DNA of 64,000 nucleotides from Pararhizobium qamdonense (GTDB lineage: Bacteria; Pseudomonadota; Alphaproteobacteria; Rhizobiales; Rhizobiaceae), in contig NZ_CP119566.1 in the NCBI RefSeq assembly GCF_029277445.1, forward strand, positions 1,738,001 to 1,802,000. Reading direction: 5' to 3'. This document shows, piece by piece, positions 24,840-34,077 of this stretch. The notes under the pieces were generated by a model. It had not been told where the DNA came from. It saw only the letters and a list, made by a program, of their open reading frames with translations, and did not search any database. The first letter of the stretch is position 1. Each line of letters opens with the position of its first letter. A program made the translations under genes and the position numbers.

Positions 24840-25023
24840 AGCGCACCCTTGCGGCGTCCAGTTGGTCGTAGTCCTTGTGACTGCCGATCCATTTAATCCA
24901 TATGATCGACTTTTCGAAGTCGATGGCAACAATGAGCCGGTAGTCGTTTCCCTTGATATTGAAGACGATGCGCTCAGAGTTGACGATACTTGCCGTCGCA
25001 AATGTCTGTTTTACATCAGCACT
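24832..25023 (-). pseudogene. Truncated HigB-family toxin remnant
   Basis: On the minus strand, the frame from 25023 to TGA 24832-24834 encodes about 63 residues: ADVKQTFATASIVNSERIVF, then NIKGNDYRLIVAIDF and IIWIKWIGSHKDYDQLD. This is the C-terminal two thirds of a HigB mRNA interferase. A TAG precedes it at 25024-25026, no ATG/GTG/TTG start is usable in frame, and the usual first 40 or so residues are missing. Its 5' boundary falls inside the last codons of guaD, suggesting a deletion joined guaD to mid-higB. Confidence 0.75.
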
Positions 25024-26333
25024 CTATTGAGTTCCGTCTTTGCCGCGACGCCCGCCACATAGGTTTCGACGATCGCCCGGTCGTCCCCCATGGTCTGCAG
25101 CAAGAACAGTTCGTCGGCGAGCGAGGTCACCACTTCTGCCTTCAGCGCCATGGCCGGGGTCGCTGCCATGTTGAGCACGATGAAATCGGCATCGGTACCG
25201 GGGTCGAGCGTGCCGATCCTGTCTTCGAGCGACAGAGCCTGCGCATTGCCGAGCGTCATGAAATAGGTGCTTTCGAACGGATTCAGGCGTTCGCCCTGCA
25301 ATTGCTGGATCTTGTAGGCCTCGTCCATGGTGCGCAGCATCGAATAGCTGGTGCCGCCGCCGATATCGGTGGCGAAGGAGATGCGCACGGGTTTTTGCCG
25401 GTTCATCAGCCGCCGCAGCGGAAAAAGGCCGGAGCCGAGGAAGAGGTTGGAGGTCGGGCAGTGCACGGCAACCGAACCCGTTTCGCTCATCGCATCCATT
25501 TCCCGGTCCGATAGATGGATCGCGTGGCCAAACAGCGTCTTTGGACCGAGCAGGCCGTAGCGGGCATAGACGTCGGTATAGTCGATGGCATCCGGGTAGA
25601 GGGTGCAGGTGAAATCGATCTCGTCGCGGTTTTCCGAGAGATGCGTCTGCACGTGCAGATCCGGAAACTCGCGCACCAGGGCTTCCGCCGCCGACATCTG
25701 TTCCGGCGTCGAGGTGATGGCAAAGCGCGGTGTGATGGCGACGTGATTGCGGCCCTTGCCGTGCCACTGTTCGATGACGGCGCGGGTTTCGTCATAGCCC
25801 ATTTCCGGCGTGTCGAGCAGGCCCTGCGGCGCATTGCGGTCCATCATCACCTTGCCGGCGATCATGCGCATGTTGCGATCAAGCGCTTCGGCAAAAAAGG
25901 CATCGGCAGACGCCTTGTGCACGGAGCAATAGGCAACCGCGGTCGTCGTGCCGTGGCGGACCATCTCGTCGAAGAATTTTCCGGCGATCCGCTCGGCATG
26001 CGCCGTCTCGACGAAACGGCATTCCTCCGGAAACGTGTAGGTGTTCAGCCATTCCAGGAGATTGGCGGCATAGGAGCCGATCACCTGCATCTGCGGGAAA
26101 TGCAGGTGGGTGTCGATGAAGCCCGGCAGGATGAGATGCGGGCGGTGGTCGATTTCCAGGACGTCTTCGGCCGCTTGCGCCTTCACCGCCGCATAGCTGC
26201 CGCTGGCAAGGATCAGTCCATCTTCGACCAGCAGCGCACCGTCGGCCTGGTAGGAAAAAGCGCCGGTATCGTCGAGGCTGATCGGGGCACGGCTGAAACT
26301 GAGGGTGCGGGCGCGAATAAGGGTGGCGGTCAT
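25011..26333 (-). CDS. guaD: Guanine deaminase
   Basis: 440-residue amidohydrolase. The zinc motif [12 protein letters not shown] is near residue 70, a second histidine region QTHLSEN is near 230, and LFGHAIHLSDREM and FATDIGGGTSYSM supply later metal and active-site residues. It converts guanine to xanthine, feeding xanthine dehydrogenase encoded nearby. It overlaps puuD by 4 bp (ATGA), so the two are co-translated. The 3' end overlaps the higB remnant, and the last residues (NRVLM) may have been affected by that junction. Confidence 0.93.
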   Translation of the reverse strand: MTATLIRARTLSFSRAPISLDDTGAFSYQADGALLVEDGLILASGSYAAVKAQAAEDVLEIDHRPHLILPGFIDTHLHFPQMQVIGSYAANLLEWLNTYTFPEECRFVETAHAERIAGKFFDEMVRHGTTTAVAYCSVHKASADAFFAEALDRNMRMIAGKVMMDRNAPQGLLDTPEMGYDETRAVIEQWHGKGRNHVAITPRFAITSTPEQMSAAEALVREFPDLHVQTHLSENRDEIDFTCTLYPDAIDYTDVYARYGLLGPKTLFGHAIHLSDREMDAMSETGSVAVHCPTSNLFLGSGLFPLRRLMNRQKPVRISFATDIGGGTSYSMLRTMDEAYKIQQLQGERLNPFESTYFMTLGNAQALSLEDRIGTLDPGTDADFIVLNMAATPAMALKAEVVTSLADELFLLQTMGDDRAIVETYVAGVAAKTELNRVLM

Positions 26334-27568
26334 TCAGTCTTGCCTTCCGAAACAGCGCTTTCAAACCATGCGGTCACAAGCTTGCGTTCGTCGTTTGTCA
26401 TGTCGGTGATGTTGCCGGGCGGCATCGCATGGCTGCGTCCGGCCTGGATATAGATTTCGCGGGCATGGGCTGCAATCTCGGCGTCGTTTTCCAGCATCAC
26501 GCCTTTTGGCGCGCGGTTGATGCCCTCATAGACCGGCTCGGCCGCATGACACATGGAACAGCGCGTCGAAATCGCGTCCTTAACCGCCGGGAAATGCGCA
26601 TTGGCGGCAAATTGCTGGAAGGCGGGCGAAACCTCGGCCGTGTTCTCGCCGGTCAGCACTTTCGGCACCGTCGATAGCCAGATGATGACGATGAAAATAA
26701 TGAGGGTGACGATCCAGGTCCAGGTCGGCCGGCCCTTCCGGGCATGGGTGGTGTTGAACCAGTGCCGGATGGTGACGCCCATCAGAAAGACCAGTGCTGC
26801 AATCACCCAGTTATAGGCGGTGGCGAAGGCCAGCGGATAATGGTTGGACAGCATGAAGAAAATGACGGGCAGGGTCAGGTAGTTGTTGTGCAGCGAGCGC
26901 TGCTTGGCAATGACGCCATATTTCGGGTCCGGCGTGCGCCCGGCAATGAGGTCGGCGACGACGACGCGCTGGTTCGGCATAATGATGAAGAAGACATTGG
27001 CCGACATGATGGTCGCCGTAAAAGCGCCCAGATGCAGGAAGGCGGCGCGGCCGGTAAAGACCTGCGTATAGCCCCAGGCCATGAGGACGAGAGCGACGTA
27101 GAGAATGCCCATCAGCGTCCAGGTGTTCCTGCCGAGCGGCGACTTGCACAGCAGATCGTAGAAGAGCCAGCCGATGGCAAGCGAGGCAAGCGAGATCGCA
27201 ATGGCGGTGGTCGAGGAAATATCCAGCACATGCCGGTCCACCAGAAAGAGATCGGCGCCGCCATAATAGACGAGACAGAGCATGGCAAAGCCGGACAGCC
27301 AAGTGGCATAGCTCTCCCATTTGAACCAGGTCAGGTGCTCCGGCATGGTGGCGGGCGCGACCAGGTATTTCTGGATTTGATAGAAGCCGCCGCCATGCAC
27401 CTGCCACTCCTCGCCATAGGCGCCGGCGGGCAGATGATCACGCTTCACCAGGCCAAGATCGAGCGCGATGAAATAGAAGGACGAGCCGATCCAGGCAATC
27501 GCCGTGATCACATGCAGCCAGCGAACGGCAAAAGCCAGCCATTCCCAGGCGATGGCGAATTCATACAT
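26330..27568 (-). CDS. puuD: Urate hydroxylase PuuD, membrane-bound with C-terminal cytochrome c
   Basis: 412 residues from MYEFAIAWEW. The N-terminal 300 residues are the urate oxidase membrane domain with about eight helices (WLHVITAIAWIGSSFYFIALD first). A mono-heme cytochrome c domain follows, with CSMCH at 337-341 and a likely Met ligand in HAMPPGN near 382. It hydroxylates urate to 5-hydroxyisourate and passes electrons to the respiratory chain, unlike soluble uricase. Order is lysR-puuD-guaD on the minus strand, with a 4-bp overlap into guaD. Confidence 0.93.
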   Translation of the reverse strand: MYEFAIAWEWLAFAVRWLHVITAIAWIGSSFYFIALDLGLVKRDHLPAGAYGEEWQVHGGGFYQIQKYLVAPATMPEHLTWFKWESYATWLSGFAMLCLVYYGGADLFLVDRHVLDISSTTAIAISLASLAIGWLFYDLLCKSPLGRNTWTLMGILYVALVLMAWGYTQVFTGRAAFLHLGAFTATIMSANVFFIIMPNQRVVVADLIAGRTPDPKYGVIAKQRSLHNNYLTLPVIFFMLSNHYPLAFATAYNWVIAALVFLMGVTIRHWFNTTHARKGRPTWTWIVTLIIFIVIIWLSTVPKVLTGENTAEVSPAFQQFAANAHFPAVKDAISTRCSMCHAAEPVYEGINRAPKGVMLENDAEIAAHAREIYIQAGRSHAMPPGNITDMTNDERKLVTAWFESAVSEGKTE

Positions 27569-27650
27569 ACGGGGTCCCCTTCCATGCTTCGTCCGCACAC
27601 CTTGCGCAAAAATCCCCGGTGGGGGAAGGCCCCGTTTTGATCGTCACGCG

Positions 27651-28559
27651 CTATTTGGCGAAGGTGTTGGCGTTGGGGTTGAGTTCGCCCAGAATCCAAT
27701 CGCGGAACATGCGGATTTTCGGCGTGTTGCGGCGTGCATGCGGATAAGCGAGCCAATAATTGTGGCCATCATTGCAGCGCAGTTCGAACGGCTGATAGAG
27801 CCTGCCAAGGGCAATGTCGTCGGGATAGAAATCCGGCGTCAGAATGGCAACGCCTTGCCCCGCGACCGCTGCGCGCGCCTCAAAACTCTGTGCTCCGAGC
27901 CGGCTGGTCGGCCGCCCTTCAAGGTCCGGATCGCTGACCCCCGCTGCCGCAAACCATAAGCGCCACCAGGGGTCGGCGGCATCGATGATGCGCAGTTTCA
28001 ACAGATCGCGCGGTTCGTGGATGCCGCCGATCGTCTCGGCGAGCGCCGGGCTGAGCATCGGCGAGAACTCGATTTGCATCAGAGGGTGGCAGTCGAGCCC
28101 CGGCCAGACGCCAATGCCGGCGCGGATGGCAAGATCGGTCGATTCGGCGATGAGGTCGATCACCTTGTCGGTGGTGGTCAGCCGCACCGCGATGTTGGGA
28201 TGCGCGAGCTGAAAGCTGCCAATGTTGCGGGCAAGCCATTGCGAGGCGAAAGTCGGCGTGGAGTTGATCAGAAGCGCGCTGTTGATATCGCCCCGGGCGG
28301 AGGAGACCGCCTCCTGCAGCATCTCGAAAGCTTCGCTGACACGCGGCGCGAGCTGCTGGCCGACGTCGGTCAGCACGATCTGGCGCGGGCGTCTGAGGAA
28401 GAGCGGCTCGCCGACATTCTCCTCGATCAGCTTGATCTGGTAACTCACCGCCGTCTGGGTCATGCCCAGCTCGGCGCCCGCCTTGGTGAAGCTTCCGAGC
28501 CTGGCTGCCGCCTCAAACACGCGCAGGGCATTCAACGGAAACTGTTTCGACATTTTCAT
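27651..28559 (-). CDS. LysR-family transcriptional regulator
   Basis: 302 residues. The N-terminal winged HTH (NALRVFEAAARLGSFTKAG, then AELGMTQTAVSYQIKLIE) is at residues 9-50, followed by a LysR effector domain of GcvA-like type (TSRLGAQSFEARAAVAGQGVAIL near residue 220). Start at ATG 28559 or 28553; upstream codons are not coding-like. It is 82 bp upstream of puuD on the same strand and divergent from a small DUF1127-like gene. Control of the puuD-guaD pair, perhaps by a purine, is inferred from position. Confidence 0.88.
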   Translation of the reverse strand: MKMSKQFPLNALRVFEAAARLGSFTKAGAELGMTQTAVSYQIKLIEENVGEPLFLRRPRQIVLTDVGQQLAPRVSEAFEMLQEAVSSARGDINSALLINSTPTFASQWLARNIGSFQLAHPNIAVRLTTTDKVIDLIAESTDLAIRAGIGVWPGLDCHPLMQIEFSPMLSPALAETIGGIHEPRDLLKLRIIDAADPWWRLWFAAAGVSDPDLEGRPTSRLGAQSFEARAAVAGQGVAILTPDFYPDDIALGRLYQPFELRCNDGHNYWLAYPHARRNTPKIRMFRDWILGELNPNANTFAK

Positions 28560-28659
28560 GGATAAGTTCTCTTGATGCATGCAGACGGTTGTTCGATTGG
28601 AATTGGAGCATGTTTGCGCGCATGCTGCAATCACATTCACGAAAACGACAGGTGCCGTC

Positions 28660-28863
28660 ATGGATTGCCAAGCAATTGAAAAATATCAACCAATAGCGCA
28701 AACGCGCAAGGCCGGATGGCTTTTTTGGCTGGGCGGGCTGCTGCGCCGGCCAGCATCCAGGCATCCCACGCTCGATCTCGAAGTCATGTCGGAATACATG
28801 AAAAGAGACCTGGGTTTTCTAGACGGGCGGGATTCGCGCGCGGATTCGGATTTGACCCGGTAA
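28660..28863 (+). CDS. Small DUF1127-like protein
   Basis: 67 residues from MDCQAIEKYQPIAQ, with an AGG ribosome site 8 bases upstream. Basic middle (GGLLRRPASRHP), then LEVMSEYMKRDLGFLDGRDSR, which resembles the conserved RDLG/RDIG segment of DUF1127 proteins common in Rhizobiales. Small DUF1127 proteins are implicated in phosphate and carbon metabolism and RNA maturation in Agrobacterium, but this divergent member cannot be assigned. Transcribed away from the LysR gene. Confidence 0.65.
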   Translation: MDCQAIEKYQPIAQTRKAGWLFWLGGLLRRPASRHPTLDLEVMSEYMKRDLGFLDGRDSRADSDLTR

Positions 28864-28909
28864 GAGCCGTTCGCCGCCGGAGCATGTCCGATGGTCTGGC
28901 GGCGGGATT

Positions 28910-29203
28910 TTAGTAGGATCCGTCCAGGACACCGCTTTCCATCTGGTCGAGATAGATGAATTCCGGCGCCTTGACCCCAGCCTTCGCGCGGATTTCGATC
29001 AGCTTCTGCGACTCGAAGAAGTCTCTGGCGGCTCTCAACGATCGCCATTGCGAGAAGTGAACGATCCGGTTGGGATCGGTGTCATATTTCAGCACCTGAT
29101 AGGCGATTTCTCCGGCCTCGCGGCGAATGCCGGCAGCGGCGTCGAAGACGGATTTCCAGGCGCAATAGTCGGCGACCTCGTGGATGATCAGGACGTAAGG
29201 CAT
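28910..29203 (-). CDS. Antibiotic biosynthesis monooxygenase-like (ABM) dimeric alpha/beta-barrel protein
   Basis: 97 residues from MPYVLIIHEVADYCAWKSVF, with GGGAA before the ATG. It has the ferredoxin-like ABM pattern of strands separated by a helix (VFDAAAGIRREAGE, YQVLKYDTDPNRIVHFSQW, AARDFFESQKLIEIRAKAG). ABM-type proteins include small quinol monooxygenases and stress-related enzymes. Nothing here fixes a substrate. It is 46 bp downstream of the alpha/beta hydrolase gene on the same strand and could be co-transcribed with it. Confidence 0.75.
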   Translation of the reverse strand: MPYVLIIHEVADYCAWKSVFDAAAGIRREAGEIAYQVLKYDTDPNRIVHFSQWRSLRAARDFFESQKLIEIRAKAGVKAPEFIYLDQMESGVLDGSY

Positions 29204-29249
29204 GGTTTCCCTTGAAGAGTTGGAAGGCATTTACGCTGGATGTGCCGCG

Positions 29250-30218
29250 TCACATCATGCCCTTGGTTTTAATGTAGCAGCGGTTGGCGAATGCTTCGTC
29301 CTTGCCTTTGTCAATCAGGCTCTCGAAAGGTTTTCCCGGCCAGGGATTGATACCGTCGCGCAGCCAGATGAGGCTATCCAGCCAGAACCCGGCGGCATGG
29401 CGCTTGTGAAAGAGGCTGAAATGGCCAAGCCGATCCACGCCGAGATCGGCGGGCGACAAGGCGGCTTCGACGGAATTGGCATTGCCGTAATACGCGAGCG
29501 CCCGGCGGATGGCTTTTAGGGTTGCGATCTCGTCATCCGTGACGCCGATAGCCAGAATCTCGGCGGTGACATCCGCGAAACGCTTCAGGATATCCGCCCG
29601 GTCTTGATCGGGATGGCTCAGTTCAATCCGCGCCCGCCGGAAGCTCCAGTCATTCGCCACGCCCGCCGGAAGGTCTTCCAGCCAGCCGAGCGCTTTGCCG
29701 GGAAAATATCCGCAGAGCGCTGTCAGGAGCGGCATGACGATGTGCCATTTGAATAGTAGCCGCAGGCGCCGGGCAGGGGCGTAATCCCGCCAATAGGCAT
29801 ATTGGGCGCCAATGGTGAGCATGCGGTCGATCAGCGGTGCATTGCGGGCAAAGCCTGGCAGGAAACCACCGATGCTGTGGCCGGCCACGAGCCTTGGGCC
29901 ATCCGGCGCATGGGCATGGAGATAGTCCAGCACAGCGGCAAAATCCTGTTTGCCCCAGTCGGCCCAGCGAACGTGAAAGCCGCGCAATGTTGCGGGCCGG
30001 GATTGGCCGATGCCGCGATAGTCATAGGTCAGCACGGTGAAGCCGTGACCGGCCAGAAACCGCGCATAGGGATGATAGTAGCGCGCCAAAACGCCGGTTG
30101 CGGGATTGATGACCACGGCGCCGCATGCGCTGTTGCCCAAGCCTTTCCAGAGATGGCCGCCAAGCCGCACACCGTCCTCACAGACGATTGCGACCGGTCT
30201 TGCCTCCATCTCCAGCAT
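29250..30218 (-). CDS. Alpha/beta hydrolase
   Basis: 322 residues from MLEMEARPVAIV, with GGAGAAAG upstream. Nucleophile elbow GHSIGG near residue 118, oxyanion region INPATGVLARYYHPYARFL, and YDYRGIGQSRP after strand 4. The C-terminal catalytic His is probably in the LGHFSLFHKR segment near 281. It has no signal peptide, so a cytoplasmic esterase-like activity is likely. A TetR-family gene is divergent, with a palindrome in the 83-bp spacer, so this hydrolase is probably the TetR target. Confidence 0.85.
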   Translation of the reverse strand: MLEMEARPVAIVCEDGVRLGGHLWKGLGNSACGAVVINPATGVLARYYHPYARFLAGHGFTVLTYDYRGIGQSRPATLRGFHVRWADWGKQDFAAVLDYLHAHAPDGPRLVAGHSIGGFLPGFARNAPLIDRMLTIGAQYAYWRDYAPARRLRLLFKWHIVMPLLTALCGYFPGKALGWLEDLPAGVANDWSFRRARIELSHPDQDRADILKRFADVTAEILAIGVTDDEIATLKAIRRALAYYGNANSVEAALSPADLGVDRLGHFSLFHKRHAAGFWLDSLIWLRDGINPWPGKPFESLIDKGKDEAFANRCYIKTKGMM

Positions 30219-30270
30219 GCTCTTTCTCCGGCGGTTTTGCTGGGATGAGCATAGGCCCGGCTGCCGCTTG

Positions 30271-30294
30271 TGTATATTCACTGGTCAGTATACA
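30271..30294. promoter_or_regulatory. Probable TetR operator between divergent hydrolase and TetR genes
   Basis: TGTATA (30271-30276) and TATACA (30289-30294) form an inverted repeat, with an inner ACTG/CAGT pair. It ends 7 bp before the TetR start and could block both divergent promoters. Confidence 0.6.
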
Positions 30295-30301
30295 TTCAGC
30301 C

Positions 30302-30886
30302 ATGGCAAACCCGGCTCTTTCCACCCGCGACCGCATTGTATCTGCTGCCTCCAAGCTGTTCTACAGCGAGGGAATCCGCGCCGTCAGCGTCGATGCGGTG
30401 GCGGAAAAGGCGGGGATCACCAAGCGCACGATCTACTATCATTTCGACAGCAAGGATGATCTGATCGCCGCCTATCTGGAGATGCGCGACCAGCCCAACC
30501 TTGCTCTGTTCAAACGGTGGTTTGCGGAAACGGAAGGCGATGCCGCCGACAAGGTGCGGGGCGTGTTTTTCAACCTGGCGCGAGCGGCCCGGCATCCGCG
30601 CTGGAAGGGATGCGGCTTTCTGCGCACATCCGCCGAACTTGCCAATATGCCCGGCCATCCGGCGATGAAGATCGGCGCTGCGCACAAGCGGCGGGTCGAG
30701 GATTGGTTGAGCGGCGTTTTCGAGGCGGCGGACCTTAAGGCGCATTCCCGGACGCTGGCCCGCCAGACAGTCCTGCTGCTCGACGGGTCCTTTGCCGTCG
30801 TCCTGTTGCACCGCGACCCCTCCTATATGGAAACGGCAGGCGAGGCCGCGCATGCGCTGATCCGCGCGCGTGCGGCGTCCGCCTAG
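30302..30886 (+). CDS. TetR-family transcriptional repressor
   Basis: 194 residues from MANPALSTRDRIVSAASKLF. The HTH is at residues about 25-52 (SVDAVAEKAGITKRTIYYHFDSK in family position), and the rest is the ligand domain with WKGCGFLRTSAEL, a stretch common in this subgroup. The ATG has no clear ribosome site and lies 7 bp after a palindrome, so a very short leader or leaderless transcript is possible. It diverges from the alpha/beta hydrolase it likely controls and is followed closely by convergent xdhC. Confidence 0.9.
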   Translation: MANPALSTRDRIVSAASKLFYSEGIRAVSVDAVAEKAGITKRTIYYHFDSKDDLIAAYLEMRDQPNLALFKRWFAETEGDAADKVRGVFFNLARAARHPRWKGCGFLRTSAELANMPGHPAMKIGAAHKRRVEDWLSGVFEAADLKAHSRTLARQTVLLLDGSFAVVLLHRDPSYMETAGEAAHALIRARAASA

Positions 30887-30890
30887 ACGT

Positions 30891-31697
30891 TTACTGCGCA
30901 TTCAGCGCGGCAAGGATCTCGGCTGCAGTCATGGCGGCAATCACTGCGGGGCGCTTGTCGCTGACGGTCTTGCCGCCAATGGGCAGGATGAGCCTTCCGA
31001 TCGCATCATGCGTCAGGCCTTCCTGCCTTGCCCAGCTTGCAAATGTTGCGCGCTTGGTCTTCGAGCCGATCATGCCGATATAGGCAAGGTCGTTCCGGGC
31101 CAGCGCTTGCCTGGCAATCAGGAAATCGAGAGCATGGTCATGCGTCAGGATGACGACGGCGGACCCTGGCGCGATATCCTTGACGACCGCCTCGGGCATG
31201 GCGACCAGCCGGTGGCTGGCACCGGCCGACATCAGGTCGAGCTCGTTCTTTCGCGTTTCCACCGCAAAGATTTTCAGCGGCAGGAGCAAAAGCGCATCGG
31301 CCAGCGCCCGGCCGACATGGCCAGCGCCAAACAACCAGACCTGCGGCAATGCCTTCAGCTTCTCCTTGAGTTTCAGGTCGAGTGCTGCGCGCGCGGCGTC
31401 ATCGCCGATGCGGAATGTCAGCACCATGCGGCCGCCGCAGCATTGGCCGATATCGGGGCCGAGCGGAATGTCCATCTCGACCGCATCGCTGACGCCGGCC
31501 AGAAGCGCGCGGGCGTGGTCGATCGCCATATGCTCCATCTGGCCGCCGCCGATCGTGCCGTGCGCGCCGGTCGGCGAGACCAGCATGAAGGTGCCGGCTT
31601 CGCGGGGCGCCGATCCGAACGTCTCCTTGATCTCGACGATGACCAGCTTGTATTCGCGCTCAAGGAACGCTTCGAGGCTATCGATTGCAAAGTTCAT
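30891..31697 (-). CDS. xdhC: Xanthine dehydrogenase accessory protein XdhC
   Basis: 268 residues. The N-terminal XdhC domain has GSAPREAGTFMLV, GTIGGGQMEHMA and the cysteine pair in DIGQCCGGRM. The C-terminal Rossmann domain has WLFGAGHVGRALADAL and HDHALDFLIARQAL. XdhC binds molybdenum cofactor and delivers its sulfurated form to XdhB. It is the last gene of xdhA-xdhB-xdhC, 12 bp after xdhB. Confidence 0.93.
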   Translation of the reverse strand: MNFAIDSLEAFLEREYKLVIVEIKETFGSAPREAGTFMLVSPTGAHGTIGGGQMEHMAIDHARALLAGVSDAVEMDIPLGPDIGQCCGGRMVLTFRIGDDAARAALDLKLKEKLKALPQVWLFGAGHVGRALADALLLLPLKIFAVETRKNELDLMSAGASHRLVAMPEAVVKDIAPGSAVVILTHDHALDFLIARQALARNDLAYIGMIGSKTKRATFASWARQEGLTHDAIGRLILPIGGKTVSDKRPAVIAAMTAAEILAALNAQ

Positions 31698-31709
31698 GTC
31701 AAAGGCTCT

Positions 31710-34052
31710 TCACGCTTGTCCCGTGCGCAGGCGCTCGACGGCCATCAGGATGCGTTCGGGCGTTGCCGGGGTGTCGAGCCGCGGGCACTCACGGTAACCG
31801 GCGACGCTGGCAACCGCCATCGACAGGGCTTCCAGCACCGAGATCGGCAGCATGAACGGCGGCTCTCCGACCGCTTTCGAGCGGCCGATGGTCATTTCGG
31901 CATTCTCGGCCCATTCCGCCAGCTTGACGTTGAAGATCTTCGGCCGGTCGGAGGCGAGCGGGATCTTGTAGGTGGAGGGCGCATGGGTGCGCAGCCGCCC
32001 CTTGGCGTCCCACCACAATTCCTCCGTCGTCAGCCAGCCCATGCCCTGCACGAAGGCGCCTTCGACCTGGCCGATATCGATCGCCGGATTGAGAGACTTG
32101 CCGACATCGTGCAGCACATCGACCTGGTCCACCATGTATTCGCCGGTCAGCGTGTCGATCGAAACCTCGGAGACGGAGGCGCCATAGGCGAAATAATAGA
32201 ACGGCGTGCCACGGCCGGTATTGCGGTCCCAATGGATTTTCGGGGTCTTGTAGAACCCGGCGGCCGACAGCTGTACGCGGGCGAAATAGGCCTGCTTGAT
32301 GAAATCGGGGAAGGGCACCAGTTCCTCGCCGATCTTCACATGGTTCGGCACGAAGCTGATATTTCCGGCATCGGTCTGCCAGCGTTCGGCGGCAAACTCG
32401 ACGAGGCGTTCCTTGATCTGCCGGGCGGCGTCATGGGCGGCCATGCCATTCAGGTCGGAGCCGGAGGAGGCGGCGGTGGCCGACGTGTTGGGCACCTTGC
32501 CGGTGGTGGTCGCGGTGATCTTGACGTGGGTGATATCGACCTGGAAACTGTCGGCCAGAACCTGCGCCACCTTGGTATAGAGCCCCTGGCCCATCTCGGT
32601 GCCGCCATGGTTGAGATGGATCGATCCGTCCTGATAGACATGCACCAGCGCGCCCGCCTGGTTGAAGGCGGTCATGGTGAACGAGATGCCGAATTTGACC
32701 GGCGTCAGCGCGATGCCCTTGCGGATGATGCGGCTGGTCTCGTTGAAATCGATGACCGCTTGACGCCGCGCCTGATAATGGGCGCTTTCTTCCAGCTCTG
32801 CGACAATGCGCTGGATGATATTGTCTTCCACCTGCTGGTGATAGGGCGTGAGGTCGCGGCCGGAGCCTTTCTCGCCATAGAAATTCAGCTTGCGGATCTC
32901 CAGCGGGTCCTTGCCCAGCGCATAGGCGATCTCCTCGATGATCCTCTCGCCGCCCACCATGCCCTGCGGCCCGCCGAAACCGCGATAGGCGGTGTTGGAG
33001 ACGGTATGGGTCTTCAAGGGCTGCGAGGTCAGTTTCACATGCGGATAGAAATAGGAGCTGTCGGCATGGAAGAGGGCGCGGTCGGTGACCGGGCCGGAGA
33101 GGTCGGAAGAATAGCCGCAGCGCGCTGCATAATTGGCCTTCACCGCATGAATGCGGCCGTCGTTATCGAAGCCGACATCGTAATCGACGAGGAAGTCGTG
33201 ACGCTTTCCGGTCGCGGTCATGTCTTCGTCGCGGTCGGGACGGAACTTGACGGCGCGCTTCAGTTTCTTGGCGGCGACGGCGGCGAGAGCGGCAAACTGG
33301 TTGCCTTGCGTTTCCTTGCCGCCGAAACCGCCGCCCATCCGCCGCACCTGCACGGTGACCGCATTGGATGGAACGCCCAGGACATGGCCGACCATGTGCT
33401 GCACTTCGCTTGGATGCTGGGTGGAAGACCAGACGGTGATGTCGTCGTCCTCGCCGGGAATGGCCATGGCGATATGGCTTTCGAGGTAGAAATGCTCCTG
33501 CCCGCCGATCCGCATCCGGCCGGTGAGGCGGCGCGGCGCAAGCTCCAACTCCGCCTCTGCATCGCCCCGCGACAAGGTCAGCGGCTTGGTGACGACTTCG
33601 GCGCCGTTTTCCAGAGCGTCGAGGATGTCCGTGTAATGCGGCAGGTCGCGATAGGTGATCTTCGCCTTGCGGGCAGCGCGCCGCGCAATGTCGCGGGTTT
33701 CGGCGATGACGGCGAATGCCGGCTGGCCATGAAACTGCACAAGGCCGTCTGCCAGCACCGGTTCGTCGTCGAGATGGCTGGGGCTGATATCGTTGGAATG
33801 CGGCATGTCCTTGGCCGTCAGCACGCAGACGACGCCGGGCGTGGCTTTGACATCGGACAGGTCCATGTCGACGATCTGTGCATGCGCACGGTCGGTCATC
33901 CCCAGCGCTCCGTGCAGCGTCCCTGCCGGTTCCGGGATGTCGTCGATATAATCAGCGGTGCCCGACACATGCTTGTGGGCGCTGTCATGGCGCAGGGTCG
34001 AATGCATGGAGCCGGCGATGGTCTTGCGTTCCTCGAAGGTGGAATTGTCCAT
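31710..34052 (-). CDS. xdhB: Xanthine dehydrogenase, molybdopterin-binding subunit
   Basis: 780 residues from MDNSTFEERKTIAGSMHSTL, with AAGGA ahead. Molybdoenzyme motifs: VRRMGGGFGGKETQ (near residue 260), AYRGFGGPQG (near 375), GTEMGQGLYTKVAQVLAD (near 520) and a C-terminal VGEPPFMLPISV with the conserved active-site Glu region. It oxidises hypoxanthine and xanthine to urate with XdhA. The frame extends 27 codons upstream into a palindromic repeat, which is rejected as coding. Confidence 0.95.
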   Translation of the reverse strand: MDNSTFEERKTIAGSMHSTLRHDSAHKHVSGTADYIDDIPEPAGTLHGALGMTDRAHAQIVDMDLSDVKATPGVVCVLTAKDMPHSNDISPSHLDDEPVLADGLVQFHGQPAFAVIAETRDIARRAARKAKITYRDLPHYTDILDALENGAEVVTKPLTLSRGDAEAELELAPRRLTGRMRIGGQEHFYLESHIAMAIPGEDDDITVWSSTQHPSEVQHMVGHVLGVPSNAVTVQVRRMGGGFGGKETQGNQFAALAAVAAKKLKRAVKFRPDRDEDMTATGKRHDFLVDYDVGFDNDGRIHAVKANYAARCGYSSDLSGPVTDRALFHADSSYFYPHVKLTSQPLKTHTVSNTAYRGFGGPQGMVGGERIIEEIAYALGKDPLEIRKLNFYGEKGSGRDLTPYHQQVEDNIIQRIVAELEESAHYQARRQAVIDFNETSRIIRKGIALTPVKFGISFTMTAFNQAGALVHVYQDGSIHLNHGGTEMGQGLYTKVAQVLADSFQVDITHVKITATTTGKVPNTSATAASSGSDLNGMAAHDAARQIKERLVEFAAERWQTDAGNISFVPNHVKIGEELVPFPDFIKQAYFARVQLSAAGFYKTPKIHWDRNTGRGTPFYYFAYGASVSEVSIDTLTGEYMVDQVDVLHDVGKSLNPAIDIGQVEGAFVQGMGWLTTEELWWDAKGRLRTHAPSTYKIPLASDRPKIFNVKLAEWAENAEMTIGRSKAVGEPPFMLPISVLEALSMAVASVAGYRECPRLDTPATPERILMAVERLRTGQA

Positions 34053-34077
34053 CAGCAGGGTCCTTCGCATCTGTCTT

